DNA of 64,000 nucleotides from Bordetella parapertussis (GTDB taxonomy: Bacteria > Acidobacteriota > Terriglobia > Bryobacterales > Bryobacteraceae): assembly GCA_943328975.2 (NCBI GenBank), contig CALQCC020000019.1, positions 1 through 64,000 of the forward strand, in the 5' to 3' direction. Both the position numbers and the translations under genes were made by a program. The notes below the pieces were generated by a model. The model was not told the DNA's origin. It made no database searches and worked only from the letters and a program-made list of their open reading frames with translations. Positions 36,451 through 45,879 of the stretch are shown piece after piece. Positions within the stretch are counted from its first letter, which is position 1, and every line of letters starts with the position of its first letter.

Positions 36451-36901
36451 GTGTTGAAAAAGAACGCCATGCTATCCAAACATCCCACTTCGGGACGCCG
36501 AAAACGCCAACGCGGCAGCGCCCTTCTCGAATCCACTCTGTGCTTCCTGGGCTTTATCTTCCTCACCGTGGGCCTGATGGAATTTTCGATGGCAGTCTAC
36601 GCCTTATAATTTCGTGACTTGGGCCGCCAGTGATGCCGCGCGCTACGCGTCGCTGCACGGGTTCCACAGTACCGCTCCCGTGTCGGTCAACGACATCAAG
36701 AATCATATTCGACGGCAAGCCGTGGCTCTCGTGTTGAGCCGACTGACGATCGATGAAGACCCCACCCACATCTGGATTCCCAACAACCATCCGGGAAGCA
36801 TCGTGCAGATCAAGATCACTTACAACGTCCATCCACTGGTGGGCTTGATGATGCAAACCATGAACGTCAGCAGCACCTCGAAGATGGTCATCGCCAACTA
36901 G
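36451..36901 (+). pseudogene. Second TadE-like gene split by a one-base frameshift
   Basis: GSALLESTLCFLGFIFLTVGLMEFSMAVYAL* then +1 frame (Y)NFVTWAASDAARYASLHGF...; removing one T at 36604-36605 restores AVYAYNFVTWAASDAARYA. Confidence 0.75.
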
Positions 36902-36910
36902 GGCGCTGCT

Positions 36911-37840
36911 CTACACTGCGCGGAAGCAGTCTGCGGCGGGAATCACAGCCGGGATGTCGCCCAGTCCGTGCAACTGTCCGATGAGCTTCTCCCATCGTTC
37001 ACGCGTCATGCTGCCTAAACCGGCATTCGCGGTGTCTTCATTTTCAATGAAGGGCTTCTGCTGTTCGGCTACCTCGGCGAACGTCGCCGCGTCCATGGAT
37101 GGATTGGCCGCGTGCATCTTGTCGTTGGTGGGTTTGGGATTCGCCAAGTAGGCGCGCCAGCCGTCACGCACGGCGGTGACCATACTTTCCACGATGGCCG
37201 GATTGTCCTTAATGTATTTGCCCGTGGTCGCGAGCACTGTTGTGTAGGGGTTGTAACCCACGTCGGCCACCGGGAACACTGTTACTTTGGCACCAGCGTG
37301 GCGGGCCTGCAACGGCTCCGACATGATGAAGCACTGCTGTGCAAACAACGGGTCATTGAGGAACGCCGAGATGTCGCCCCCGGGCGAAGGAACGATCTTC
37401 ACGTGGTCGAACTGGAACTGCTTTTCCAGCAGGCGCGCGTAGGGCAGTCCACGTTGCAGAGCCACGGTCCCTTCTTCAAACACTTCTTCGATGGCCATGA
37501 GTCCGCGCTCGGCGTGGACCATGATGCCTTGCGGGCTGTCCTGAAACACCGCGAAGAGCGCAACGACGTCATTGCCCCGCGAGCGTGCCACCACCAGTTC
37601 GTCCGCCGAGACGATGCCGAACTCGGCTGAGCCTGCTCCAATCATTTGCACCGTGGGCGTGCCAGCGCCGCCAGGCAGGATCTCGACGTCGAGCTTCGCT
37701 TCTTTGAACGGAGCCGCGTAGAAACCGCCGAACTGCGGATCGGGCTTCCAGTTCAGCGCCAGACGGATTTTCGAGGAGGAGCCGCACGATGCCAGGAATC
37801 CGAAGGCGGGAAGTGCGGTGAGGAAAGCGCGACGCTGCAT
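36911..37840 (-). CDS. ABC transporter substrate-binding protein, NMT1/THI5-like
   Basis: IRLALNWKPDPQFGGFYAAPFKEAKLDVEILPGG. Confidence 0.85.
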   Translation of the reverse strand: MQRRAFLTALPAFGFLASCGSSSKIRLALNWKPDPQFGGFYAAPFKEAKLDVEILPGGAGTPTVQMIGAGSAEFGIVSADELVVARSRGNDVVALFAVFQDSPQGIMVHAERGLMAIEEVFEEGTVALQRGLPYARLLEKQFQFDHVKIVPSPGGDISAFLNDPLFAQQCFIMSEPLQARHAGAKVTVFPVADVGYNPYTTVLATTGKYIKDNPAIVESMVTAVRDGWRAYLANPKPTNDKMHAANPSMDAATFAEVAEQQKPFIENEDTANAGLGSMTRERWEKLIGQLHGLGDIPAVIPAADCFRAV

Positions 37841-37849
37841 AAAGCTAGT

Positions 37850-38602
37850 TTACGACTGTTCCGACGCGTGCCAACGTCGCAGCGTCAGCGCGCTGATCAC
37901 ATTGATCAATCCGAACAGCGCCAATCCCAAGACCGAAGCCAGCAACACCGCGGCAAAAACTTTGTCCACCCGCTGCTGCGTGCGTGCGACGTCAACAACT
38001 GAGCCTAATCCTTCGCCTCCGATAAACTCCCCCACAATCGCCCCGATCACGGCGAGTCCGGACGCCACGCGCAGTCCAGTGAGTATCTGCGGCAGCGCCG
38101 CCGGAAAGCGCAGCTTGAATAACGTCACCCGTCCCGAGGCTCCATAGAGGCGGAACAAGTCTCGCAGAGCCGGGTCAGTGGAAAGGATGCCGGTGAGCGT
38201 GTTCGCGATGACCGGAAAGATCGATACGACGAACGCCGAGGCGACCACGGTCCGCATCCCATAGCCGAACCAAATTACCAACAGCGGTGCGATGGCGATG
38301 ATAGGTACAGTTTGAAAGAAGACCGCGTAGGGATAAAACGACCGTTGTATGGTGCGCGATGACGACAGCAACACGGCGATGGCTACGCCGCCGAAGGTGC
38401 TGAGCGCGAAGCCCAGCAACGCTGCAGCGGAGGTCTTGAGAAACGCCTCACCCAGTTCGCCACGGCTCTCGATCATCGCGGTGACAATCGCGGTCGGCGT
38501 GGGGACCAGGTAAGCAGCCACCCAACCTTGGCGTACCGAGATCTCCATCAGTGCGACCACGAGGAGCAGCGGAATCAGCGGAGGAAGTACGCGCTTGATC
38601 AT
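37850..38602 (-). CDS. ABC transporter permease (SsuC/TauC/ThiX-like)
   Basis: VIFPVIANTLTGILSTDPALRDLFRLYGASGRVTLFKLRFPAALPQILTGLRVA. Confidence 0.87.
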   Translation of the reverse strand: MIKRVLPPLIPLLLVVALMEISVRQGWVAAYLVPTPTAIVTAMIESRGELGEAFLKTSAAALLGFALSTFGGVAIAVLLSSSRTIQRSFYPYAVFFQTVPIIAIAPLLVIWFGYGMRTVVASAFVVSIFPVIANTLTGILSTDPALRDLFRLYGASGRVTLFKLRFPAALPQILTGLRVASGLAVIGAIVGEFIGGEGLGSVVDVARTQQRVDKVFAAVLLASVLGLALFGLINVISALTLRRWHASEQS

Positions 38603-39354
38603 TCTTCCTCCATGGTGGTGAAGAGCTCCTGCATGTGAGCTCCCAAGCGCGGGTCCGACCGGAGTTCATGCGTGCGCGCGTTCGGTAGATCGATGTTGCG
38701 GTCCAGGATGATGCCTCCGCCGCGACGCGCCAAGACAATCGCCCGGTTGGCGAGGAATGCCGCTTCGGAAATGGAGTGCGTGACGAAGAGCACCGTCATG
38801 CCACGCGCGCGCCACAGTTCACGGAGCTGCACCTCCAGATTGAAACGCGTAATTTCATCGAGCGCGGCGAACGGTTCGTCCATCAGCAGCAGCGTGGGTT
38901 CGGTGACCAGCGCCCGGGCGAGCGAAACGCGCATGCGCATGCCGCCGGAAAGTTGCGCTGGATAGCGCTGCTCCGCGTCTGCGAGCCCGACTTGTGCCAA
39001 CACCGCCCGTGCCGAGGCATAGCGCGCGTCGCGATCCACACCCAGCAGTTCGAGCGGCAGTGCTGCGTTGTCCAGCACTGTGCGCCACGGCAATAGATGC
39101 GCGTCTTGGAATACGAAGGCGATGCGCGGATGCTCAGGCGTAGTCGTGATGCGGCCGCTGTCGGGATCCGCCAAACGGGCGATCATCCGCAGCAGCGTGG
39201 ACTTGCCGCATCCCGAAGGTCCCAGGATCGCGAGGAATTCACCGGCCGCAATCGAGAGGCTCATGTCGGCGATGACGGTGGGCCCGTTCGGAAAACTGCG
39301 GCGCACTCCTTCCAGCTGCAGCGCCACACCGGAAGCCTGAGCGGAAGAAGTCAC
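38599..39354 (-). CDS. ABC transporter ATP-binding protein (NitT/TauT type)
   Basis: LGPSGCGKSTLLRMIA Walker A; LSGGMRMRVSLARAL signature. Confidence 0.93.
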   Translation of the reverse strand: MTSSAQASGVALQLEGVRRSFPNGPTVIADMSLSIAAGEFLAILGPSGCGKSTLLRMIARLADPDSGRITTTPEHPRIAFVFQDAHLLPWRTVLDNAALPLELLGVDRDARYASARAVLAQVGLADAEQRYPAQLSGGMRMRVSLARALVTEPTLLLMDEPFAALDEITRFNLEVQLRELWRARGMTVLFVTHSISEAAFLANRAIVLARRGGGIILDRNIDLPNARTHELRSDPRLGAHMQELFTTMEEE

Positions 39355-39411
39355 TCCCGCAATTTTACCCTGCTATCGGTCGCCCGCTGTGGCATCTTCT
39401 AAAATAGGTCC

Positions 39412-39720
39412 ATGAAGCCGAAAGTGCGTGGTCCCGCCGAAACTCCGTCCATCGTTCGGACCGCGCTAATGGCGAACGTCGTGTTGTTGCTGGTCGCGCT
39501 GGTTTCGCCTCGGCTACTGGCCGGCAGCGACGCGGCCCCACTGCTGTTCGCTGTCCCCATGGCCCTGATCGTTGCCATAGGCACGGCCGCCGCAAGCCGA
39601 GCCTACATTCTTGCCCGACGCGAAGGCCGCTCCATCCGCTGGACCGCGTTCCTGCCGGTCAGCATGTTTCTTGTTGGGATGGTGGGAACGCTGTTGCTGG
39701 TCTACGCGAAGTTTATCTAG
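39412..39720 (+). CDS. Hypothetical membrane protein
   Basis: Three hydrophobic stretches; flanked by annotated genes. Confidence 0.5.
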   Translation: MKPKVRGPAETPSIVRTALMANVVLLLVALVSPRLLAGSDAAPLLFAVPMALIVAIGTAAASRAYILARREGRSIRWTAFLPVSMFLVGMVGTLLLVYAKFI

Positions 39721-40190
39721 CGCAGCAGCGAAGGCGGGATCAGCCACTTCAAGACTCCCGCAGGAACTTCTCTGGTTCCGTTGATGGTGATGCGGAGCAG
39801 CGCGCCCTTCTTGATCTCGACGTTCCCAGCGCCTCCAGTCAGAAACGCGAGCAGGCTGCTGAGGTGCGGTTCGTGACCCACCAATAGAACCGGGGTCTTG
39901 TCCATTCGGGCGTGCAGTTCGTTCCACAACGTGGCTGGCTTCGCACTCGGCAGCAGGTTGCGCGACTCGCTGATCTCCGCGTTACCCAATGCCTTCGCTG
40001 CGATCTCCGCGGACTGCCGCGCGCGCGTGTAGGGGCTAGTGAGGATCGTGATCGGCGTCAGCTTCGCGCGCACGAACTTAATCACGCGGCGGACGTCTTC
40101 GCGACCTTTCGAGGTGAGCTCGCGGGCCGCTTCTTTGACGGCTGTTGTGCGGGGCTCGGCGTCGCCGTGGCGGAGAAGATAGAGGTCCAT
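39717..40190 (-). CDS. sixA: Phosphohistidine phosphatase SixA-like
   Basis: MDLYLLRHGDAE and VLLVGHEPHLSSLLAFL histidine phosphatase motifs. Confidence 0.9.
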   Translation of the reverse strand: MDLYLLRHGDAEPRTTAVKEAARELTSKGREDVRRVIKFVRAKLTPITILTSPYTRARQSAEIAAKALGNAEISESRNLLPSAKPATLWNELHARMDKTPVLLVGHEPHLSSLLAFLTGGAGNVEIKKGALLRITINGTREVPAGVLKWLIPPSLLR

Positions 40191-40963
40191 TCGTTGCGTC
40201 TCCGTGTTCCGAAATGTCGCTTCCAGTGGGACCGGAAGGCTTGCTCGCGCTGCGTTAACAGTAGTCGAATCGCACGCTCAGCGTGGGCATGGCCCTTGAT
40301 CAACTCCAGCGCGGAGACGCAATCATTCATTTCGCCCAGCCGGTCTTGCAGTTCTTTCATGCCCGCCATTACGGGCTCCACGGCGGCGTCTCCGAATCGA
40401 GTGACGAAGAGTTCCACCGTGTAACGATATGCCTTCGCCCGCAGCCGGAAGCGATGCATCTGGTGATGGGTGGAGCCCGCCACTGCGGCCGCTGCTCCCC
40501 GCACGAACAACGCCTTCGTCAAGGCAACAAGATTCGGCCCCTCACTCTTGTAAGCGCGCTTCTTAAACAAGCGCTTCGGCCAGTCGTGCAGTATGTCCCG
40601 TTTGCCCCAACGCTTCAGTTGTTCGGTAAGTCTTTTCTCGGCGTCCTGTCGCATTTCGCCTACTTGCTTCACGGCCGGAGAGCGCCTGGAGATACCAGCA
40701 CCGTCCAATAGTTCCAACGCGACGTCACAGTTGCGAACCGCTCCACAACGCTGCAGCATCTTGCGCATTCGTCTCTGAACCTTCGCTAGCGCCTTCGCGT
40801 CGAACTGTGTTGCGAACGTCTTCAGGCACTGCACGAATCGCCGCGACGCTACCCGCACATCGTGAATCGCATCCGCATTGGAAAAGTCCTTCGCCGCCGC
40901 TTCCACGCATTGCGCCAGGACCTCAAGCCGCGATAGCGTCCGGTTATGAGCGAAGTCGTTCAT
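40082..40963 (-). CDS. CHAD-domain protein
   Basis: AIHDVRVASRRFVQCLKTF and HQMHRFRLRAKAYRYTVELF CHAD motifs. Confidence 0.88.
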   Translation of the reverse strand: MNDFAHNRTLSRLEVLAQCVEAAAKDFSNADAIHDVRVASRRFVQCLKTFATQFDAKALAKVQRRMRKMLQRCGAVRNCDVALELLDGAGISRRSPAVKQVGEMRQDAEKRLTEQLKRWGKRDILHDWPKRLFKKRAYKSEGPNLVALTKALFVRGAAAAVAGSTHHQMHRFRLRAKAYRYTVELFVTRFGDAAVEPVMAGMKELQDRLGEMNDCVSALELIKGHAHAERAIRLLLTQREQAFRSHWKRHFGTRRRNEWTSIFSATATPSPAQQPSKKRPASSPRKVAKTSAA

Positions 40964-42489
40964 CGCTTCACCTTGACCACTAACGGTTTGCCATACACGC
41001 CCTGAAATACTTCTCCCACCTGTTGCGCGGACCATTGCTCAATATCGACGTCGGCTTGGGAATACAGCCGCAACTCGACAGACTGTTCTCCGACGATGGT
41101 CTCGACGCGCTCCACCTTTTGTTCCTGGCTTTGATCCAGGGCCACCGCCAAACGCAGCAACGGTGTGAGCAACATGACCGCACGCCGATCCTCCACCTCC
41201 AGCAGTTGAAAGACTTCATGCGTCAACTGTGGCGTGGATTTCCGGTGATAACGGCACAGGTTGGCGATCACCATGCGCTCTTCGGCCGAAAAGCCGGGCA
41301 TGTCGGAGTTCGCAACCAAATACATCGAGTGTCTATGATGTCGGGATTCGTTCACAAAGTGCCCAATGTTATAGAGATGCGCCGCGGCGTCCAATAGTTT
41401 TCCTTGTGCCAGCGGAAGCTGATGGACGTGGCGCAATCCTTCGAACAACATGTGCGCCATGTCGGCCACTTTGCGGACGTGAGGAGAATTGATCCCGTAC
41501 TTGGCGACCATTGCTCGGATCATGCGGCGTTGATCGGGGTCAAGACGCGCCTGCTCCAATCCGACCTTGCGATGGACTAGGTCGGCGACGATGCCTTCGC
41601 GCAAACCGGCGGTGGAATAGTAGAGACGAGGAATGCCGAGTTCCCTCATCACGACGTGCATCACAGCCGCACCGGCCACGATGATTTCCGATCTTCGCGG
41701 TCCGATGCCGGAGATTTTGCTGCGGGCCGTCTGCTTGCGAATCGAAAGCTCTTGGTACAGCCGTCGGATCTGCGCGGCGGTGGCCCCGATCCGGTCCGCC
41801 TCCTCGCGTTGACTGCGCGGCACTTTGTTCACGGCCGATACCAGTGCCGCCGCAGTGGATGAGGTGGCAATCATACGGTCCACCTTGGCCGACCCGAACC
41901 GCGATGTGGTTCCCGCCAGCCGCTCTTGAACGTACTTCTCCAAGCGTGCAAGCTCGCGCGCATCGGGAGGATCGCTCTTGAGAAACATCTCGGTCAAGCG
42001 CACCGCTCCCAGCGGCTTGGATATCGCTTCTTCAAAGCGGCCCTTGTCGCTGAGGATCAACTCCGCGCTCCCGCCTCCGATGTCCAGCACCAACACGCGC
42101 TGCTTCGGATGCGGCCAACGCAATTGCACGCCCAAGTGAATCAGGCGCGCCTCTTCCAGGCCGGTAATCACTTCCACCGGCGTCTTCAGAATGGTAGACG
42201 CGCGCTCCAGGAATTCGTTCTTGTTGAGCGCGTCACGTAACGCGGAAGTCCCCACCGCGCGCGTGGCTACTACGTCAAAGGTCGCGATCTTGTCGGCCAT
42301 GCGCTGCAATACCTGCAGTCCCATCACTACGGACTCCGGCGAGAGCTTGCCGTCATTGAACACGCCCGCGCCCAACCGCACCACTTGCCGATCGGTGGCC
42401 AATTCTTCAAAGGGAGCCGAAGGATTCGCCTCCGCCACAAGCATCCGGATGGAGTTGCTGCCGATATCAATCGCTGCGTATTTAGACAT
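40960..42489 (-). CDS. ppx: Exopolyphosphatase/GppA-family phosphatase
   Basis: AAIDIGSNSIRMLVAE; VLVLDIGGGSAELIL; C-terminal HD-like domain. Confidence 0.93.
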   Translation of the reverse strand: MSKYAAIDIGSNSIRMLVAEANPSAPFEELATDRQVVRLGAGVFNDGKLSPESVVMGLQVLQRMADKIATFDVVATRAVGTSALRDALNKNEFLERASTILKTPVEVITGLEEARLIHLGVQLRWPHPKQRVLVLDIGGGSAELILSDKGRFEEAISKPLGAVRLTEMFLKSDPPDARELARLEKYVQERLAGTTSRFGSAKVDRMIATSSTAAALVSAVNKVPRSQREEADRIGATAAQIRRLYQELSIRKQTARSKISGIGPRRSEIIVAGAAVMHVVMRELGIPRLYYSTAGLREGIVADLVHRKVGLEQARLDPDQRRMIRAMVAKYGINSPHVRKVADMAHMLFEGLRHVHQLPLAQGKLLDAAAHLYNIGHFVNESRHHRHSMYLVANSDMPGFSAEERMVIANLCRYHRKSTPQLTHEVFQLLEVEDRRAVMLLTPLLRLAVALDQSQEQKVERVETIVGEQSVELRLYSQADVDIEQWSAQQVGEVFQGVYGKPLVVKVKR

Positions 42490-42554
42490 TCTGAGTGAGG
42501 CGGTGCCTACTGGTTATGATAGGTGGTCCGCCGTGTCAGCAACCACCAGTACGA

Positions 42555-43169
42555 CTACGCTGGGGAACTACGATCTACCTCGACACGAAATGTCGCAAAC
42601 TGATGGCCGATCAAGAACCGGATTATCAAGGGACCGGCGAGAAATACTGTCGTAGCAAGTGTCAGCGGAGCTGCGAAGCTTACTCGGATCAATCCAAACA
42701 AGATGTTCATGGGCAGCAGTATCAACTGGACAAGGAATGTTGCCACTAAGGTCCTCCAGAAAATGAATAGGGCGACATCGATGCGCTGCGTGAATTGAAA
42801 TCGCCCGGCCTGACTGCTGTCGGTAACGATAATTAATGTAAATCGCCGGTATGGCCACCGAACTATCAGAGGCGTAAATAGGAATATCGCGATGGCCCAC
42901 CAGATTTGCGGGAGCAACCACTGAAGAGGCGCGACTGTGAGCAACTCTGCTGTTCTCGGACCACCCATGTACATCACCATGACCTGAACGGAAACGAACA
43001 TCGCGCTGATCGAGAAAAGCGTTGCCGTCCATCCAATGCGCCAGAATACGGCCACCGCCTCGCGGTGGGAAAGGTCGACAGCCGATCTAGTCGCTGGCGG
43101 CGATGTCCATCCGCAGCTACAAGCGCGGGACCCAAACAGCAATGGATTGCTACATGTGGGGCATGTCAT
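42555..43169 (-). CDS. Zinc-ribbon membrane protein
   Basis: MTCPTCSNPLLFGSRACSCGW plus hydrophobic segments; start overlaps MFS gene stop. Confidence 0.6.
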   Translation of the reverse strand: MTCPTCSNPLLFGSRACSCGWTSPPATRSAVDLSHREAVAVFWRIGWTATLFSISAMFVSVQVMVMYMGGPRTAELLTVAPLQWLLPQIWWAIAIFLFTPLIVRWPYRRFTLIIVTDSSQAGRFQFTQRIDVALFIFWRTLVATFLVQLILLPMNILFGLIRVSFAAPLTLATTVFLAGPLIIRFLIGHQFATFRVEVDRSSPA

Positions 43170-44353
43170 TGGAGGTTCCTCTGCGTGGATGAAGTACGTG
43201 TCAGCAACCACCAGCAGAACGTCCCCAGCACCGGCATCAAACTCACGACGATGAACGTCGTCGCGTAGCGTTGTTGATCGAACCATCCACCCAGCACTGG
43301 TAACAACACCGCGACCAGCGCCGACCACGATCCAGCCGCCATGCCCGCGACCATCGATCGCTGGCCTTCCGGATACGCCCGTGCGCCGGAGCGCAAGCCC
43401 ACGACGATGAAGCCTGCCGTTACGAACATCGCCCAGAAGAACACCAGCACCGCGGTCAGCGGAGTTGTCATCCAGGTGACTCCCGCCAGTGGAAATCCCA
43501 GCACCGTCAGCAACACGTAGAGCCCTAACGGACGATCCTTCTCTGTCGCGTAACGATCCGAAGCCCAGCCCCAGAAGAAGTAACCGACTTCCCATCCGAG
43601 TGGCGGGATCCACAACAATGCGCCCAGCTCCGCTTGTGTCGCGCCCAGTGCGCGATTCAAATACAGCGGTGCCAGATAGAGGATCGGCCCCAGCGCGAAG
43701 GCTCCCACAGCATAGGCTGACACTAGAGCCCAGAAGCGACGTTCGAAAAGATTCGGCCACGCGATGCGTTCCGGCTTGCGCGCAGGCATGTGCAGAAACG
43801 GAGGGCGGGCCGTGAACCACCACAGCACCAACCACGCGAGTCCCAAGACGCCGGTCACGAGAAACGCATAGCGCCAACCGAAGCGGGCCGCGATGGGGAC
43901 CACGATGATCGGCGCAACGATCGCGCCCAGCGATCCGCCGCTATACGAGATCGCGATGCCGCGTGCTTGTTTCGACGGGGGCAGGGAATCCATCGCCGTG
44001 CGGAAGCCTCCGGGGAACGTCGCGCCTTCGCCGAAGCCGAGCAGCGCGCGCGCCACAGCGAAGCCCATGAAGCCGCCCATGAACGCGTGCGAAGCGCTGG
44101 CGAAGGTCCACAACCCGACCGCGAATAACATGCCGATACGCAGTCCGAAGTAGTCGAGCATCGAACCCCATACCGGATTCGCGATCATGTACGCGTAGGA
44201 GAACGCAGCGACCACGGTAGCGTAGCTCTGCGCACTCATGCCCGTGTCAGCCAGGATGGTAGGAGACAGCACAGCGAGGATCTGGCGGTCCACATAGGAC
44301 AGCCAGGAGCATGCCATCATCACGATGCTCGCCGTCCAGATGCGCCAATTCAC
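43166..44353 (-). CDS. MFS transporter (ACS/hexuronate-type)
   Basis: WLSYVDRQILAVLSPTI, ARALLGFGEGATFPGGFRTAMDSLPPSKQARGIAISYSGGSLGAIVAP. Confidence 0.9.
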   Translation of the reverse strand: MNWRIWTASIVMMACSWLSYVDRQILAVLSPTILADTGMSAQSYATVVAAFSYAYMIANPVWGSMLDYFGLRIGMLFAVGLWTFASASHAFMGGFMGFAVARALLGFGEGATFPGGFRTAMDSLPPSKQARGIAISYSGGSLGAIVAPIIVVPIAARFGWRYAFLVTGVLGLAWLVLWWFTARPPFLHMPARKPERIAWPNLFERRFWALVSAYAVGAFALGPILYLAPLYLNRALGATQAELGALLWIPPLGWEVGYFFWGWASDRYATEKDRPLGLYVLLTVLGFPLAGVTWMTTPLTAVLVFFWAMFVTAGFIVVGLRSGARAYPEGQRSMVAGMAAGSWSALVAVLLPVLGGWFDQQRYATTFIVVSLMPVLGTFCWWLLTRTSSTQRNLQ

Positions 44354-45513
44354 TTAGGAATGATAGCGGACTTCAGGTCGAAGCTTTCGTCGGACGCCTG
44401 CTCGGGCGTGACGTTGGCCCGCGCCGCAATCAACTTCCGAGCCGTCATGTGCTCCGCCGCCCGATTGATCGAGTCGACAGACTTGAGCACCCCCTCGCGG
44501 TAATAGAAGACCGAAAACTTGTTCGATGCTGGATCGCCCCGCGTCACCGTCTGATCGTAGCCCGGAGCCAGTCCAGCCATCTGCAGGTGAATATCGAACT
44601 GATCGCTCCAGAACCACGGGGCCGCATCGTATACCGTCGGCTTCCCCGTAATGTTCTTCGCAACGCACGCCGCTTGATCGATCGCGTTCTGCACCGACTC
44701 CAGCCGCACCCTCGCACCCGCATAAGGATTCGGATACTCCGCGCCATCGCCGATGGCGAAGATGTCCGGGTCCGATGTCTCCAGCCGTTCATTGACCGCA
44801 ATGCCGTTGCCCACCGCGAGCCCGCACGCCTGAGCCAATTCATCGTTGGGCAACACGCCGATCCCCGCAACAACCAGCTGGCCCTCCGATCTCTCGACGC
44901 GCTCCAGACCCTTGTCGAGTAACACCTGCACGCCGCGAGCCTCATGCTGCGAACGGAAATATTCCGACACCACCGGCGCAACCACGCGAGCCATCAACCG
45001 GGGAGCCGCTTCCATCACCGTCACGTTTTTGCTCAGTGCCCGAGCCGCAGCCGCCACTTCCAGCCCGATAAAGCCGCCGCCAATCACGACGACGTCTTGC
45101 GCCTCGCCCATCCGCCGTTTCACTTCCGCTGATTCGCGCAGCGTCCGCAAATAGCAGACGTATTCTGCCCCAGGCAGCGTCAGCGGTCGGTTGCGCGCCC
45201 CCGTCGCTAGGATCAACTTGCTGTAAGGAACCGTCGCGCCACCAGATAGCCGGACCTGCGAGGGTTCAATGGCCACCACCCGTTCGCCTGTGATCAGGTC
45301 GATGCGCTGCGTCTGATAAAACTCCGCGGTCCGCAGGATGGCATGCCGCTCCTCCTGCTTGCCTAGCAGCATCCCCTTGGAGAGTGGAGGCCGCTGATAC
45401 GGAAGATGCGGCTCTTCACCGATGATGGTGATCGATTCCTCGTAGCCTTCCGCGCGCAGCGAAACCGCCGCTTGAAAGCCCCCCTGTCCGCCACCGACGA
45501 TGACAACGCTCAT
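44350..45513 (-). CDS. FAD-dependent ferredoxin reductase
   Basis: VVIVGGGQGGFQAAVSLRAEGYEESITIIGEEPHLPYQRPPLSKG; VVVIGGGFIGLEVAAAA; DIFAIGDGAEYPN. Confidence 0.93.
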   Translation of the reverse strand: MSVVIVGGGQGGFQAAVSLRAEGYEESITIIGEEPHLPYQRPPLSKGMLLGKQEERHAILRTAEFYQTQRIDLITGERVVAIEPSQVRLSGGATVPYSKLILATGARNRPLTLPGAEYVCYLRTLRESAEVKRRMGEAQDVVVIGGGFIGLEVAAAARALSKNVTVMEAAPRLMARVVAPVVSEYFRSQHEARGVQVLLDKGLERVERSEGQLVVAGIGVLPNDELAQACGLAVGNGIAVNERLETSDPDIFAIGDGAEYPNPYAGARVRLESVQNAIDQAACVAKNITGKPTVYDAAPWFWSDQFDIHLQMAGLAPGYDQTVTRGDPASNKFSVFYYREGVLKSVDSINRAAEHMTARKLIAARANVTPEQASDESFDLKSAIIPK

Positions 45514-45517
45514 GGCG

Positions 45518-45838
45518 CTATTGCGTCACGGGTATGTGAACGATGCACCCGTCGTGCTCCGGTCGCACACGGATCTGGCAGCTCAACCGGCTGTTCATCT
45601 TGCGCGGAGCCGCCGCCGATTCCAGCATCGAGTCTTCATCCGGGTCCATCGGATCGAGCAACGGCAGGCACGCTTCATCCACGTAGACATGGCACGTAGC
45701 GCATTGCAGGTTGCCCCCGCAAGCTCCGACGATGCCGTCGATATTGTTCTGCACGGCCCCTTCCATGATGGAGTCGCCTTGAAGGACGTCAACGGTGCGC
45801 GAGACACCTTTATCGGATACGTAAGTGATTTTTGGCAT
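45518..45838 (-). CDS. [2Fe-2S] ferredoxin (adrenodoxin/putidaredoxin type)
   Basis: GACGGNLQCATCHVYVDE and LSCQIRV cysteine ligands. Confidence 0.93.
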   Translation of the reverse strand: MPKITYVSDKGVSRTVDVLQGDSIMEGAVQNNIDGIVGACGGNLQCATCHVYVDEACLPLLDPMDPDEDSMLESAAAPRKMNSRLSCQIRVRPEHDGCIVHIPVTQ

Positions 45839-45879
45839 GGGCGAAACTCATAGTATCGCCCATTGCCAGTGAGGGTGTC

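Noticed and set aside
39355-39411. TPP riboswitch for the NMT1/THI5-like ABC operon
   Set aside because: Upstream gap is only ~57 nt and lacks CTGAGA or GGATAATGCCAGCG-like sequence.
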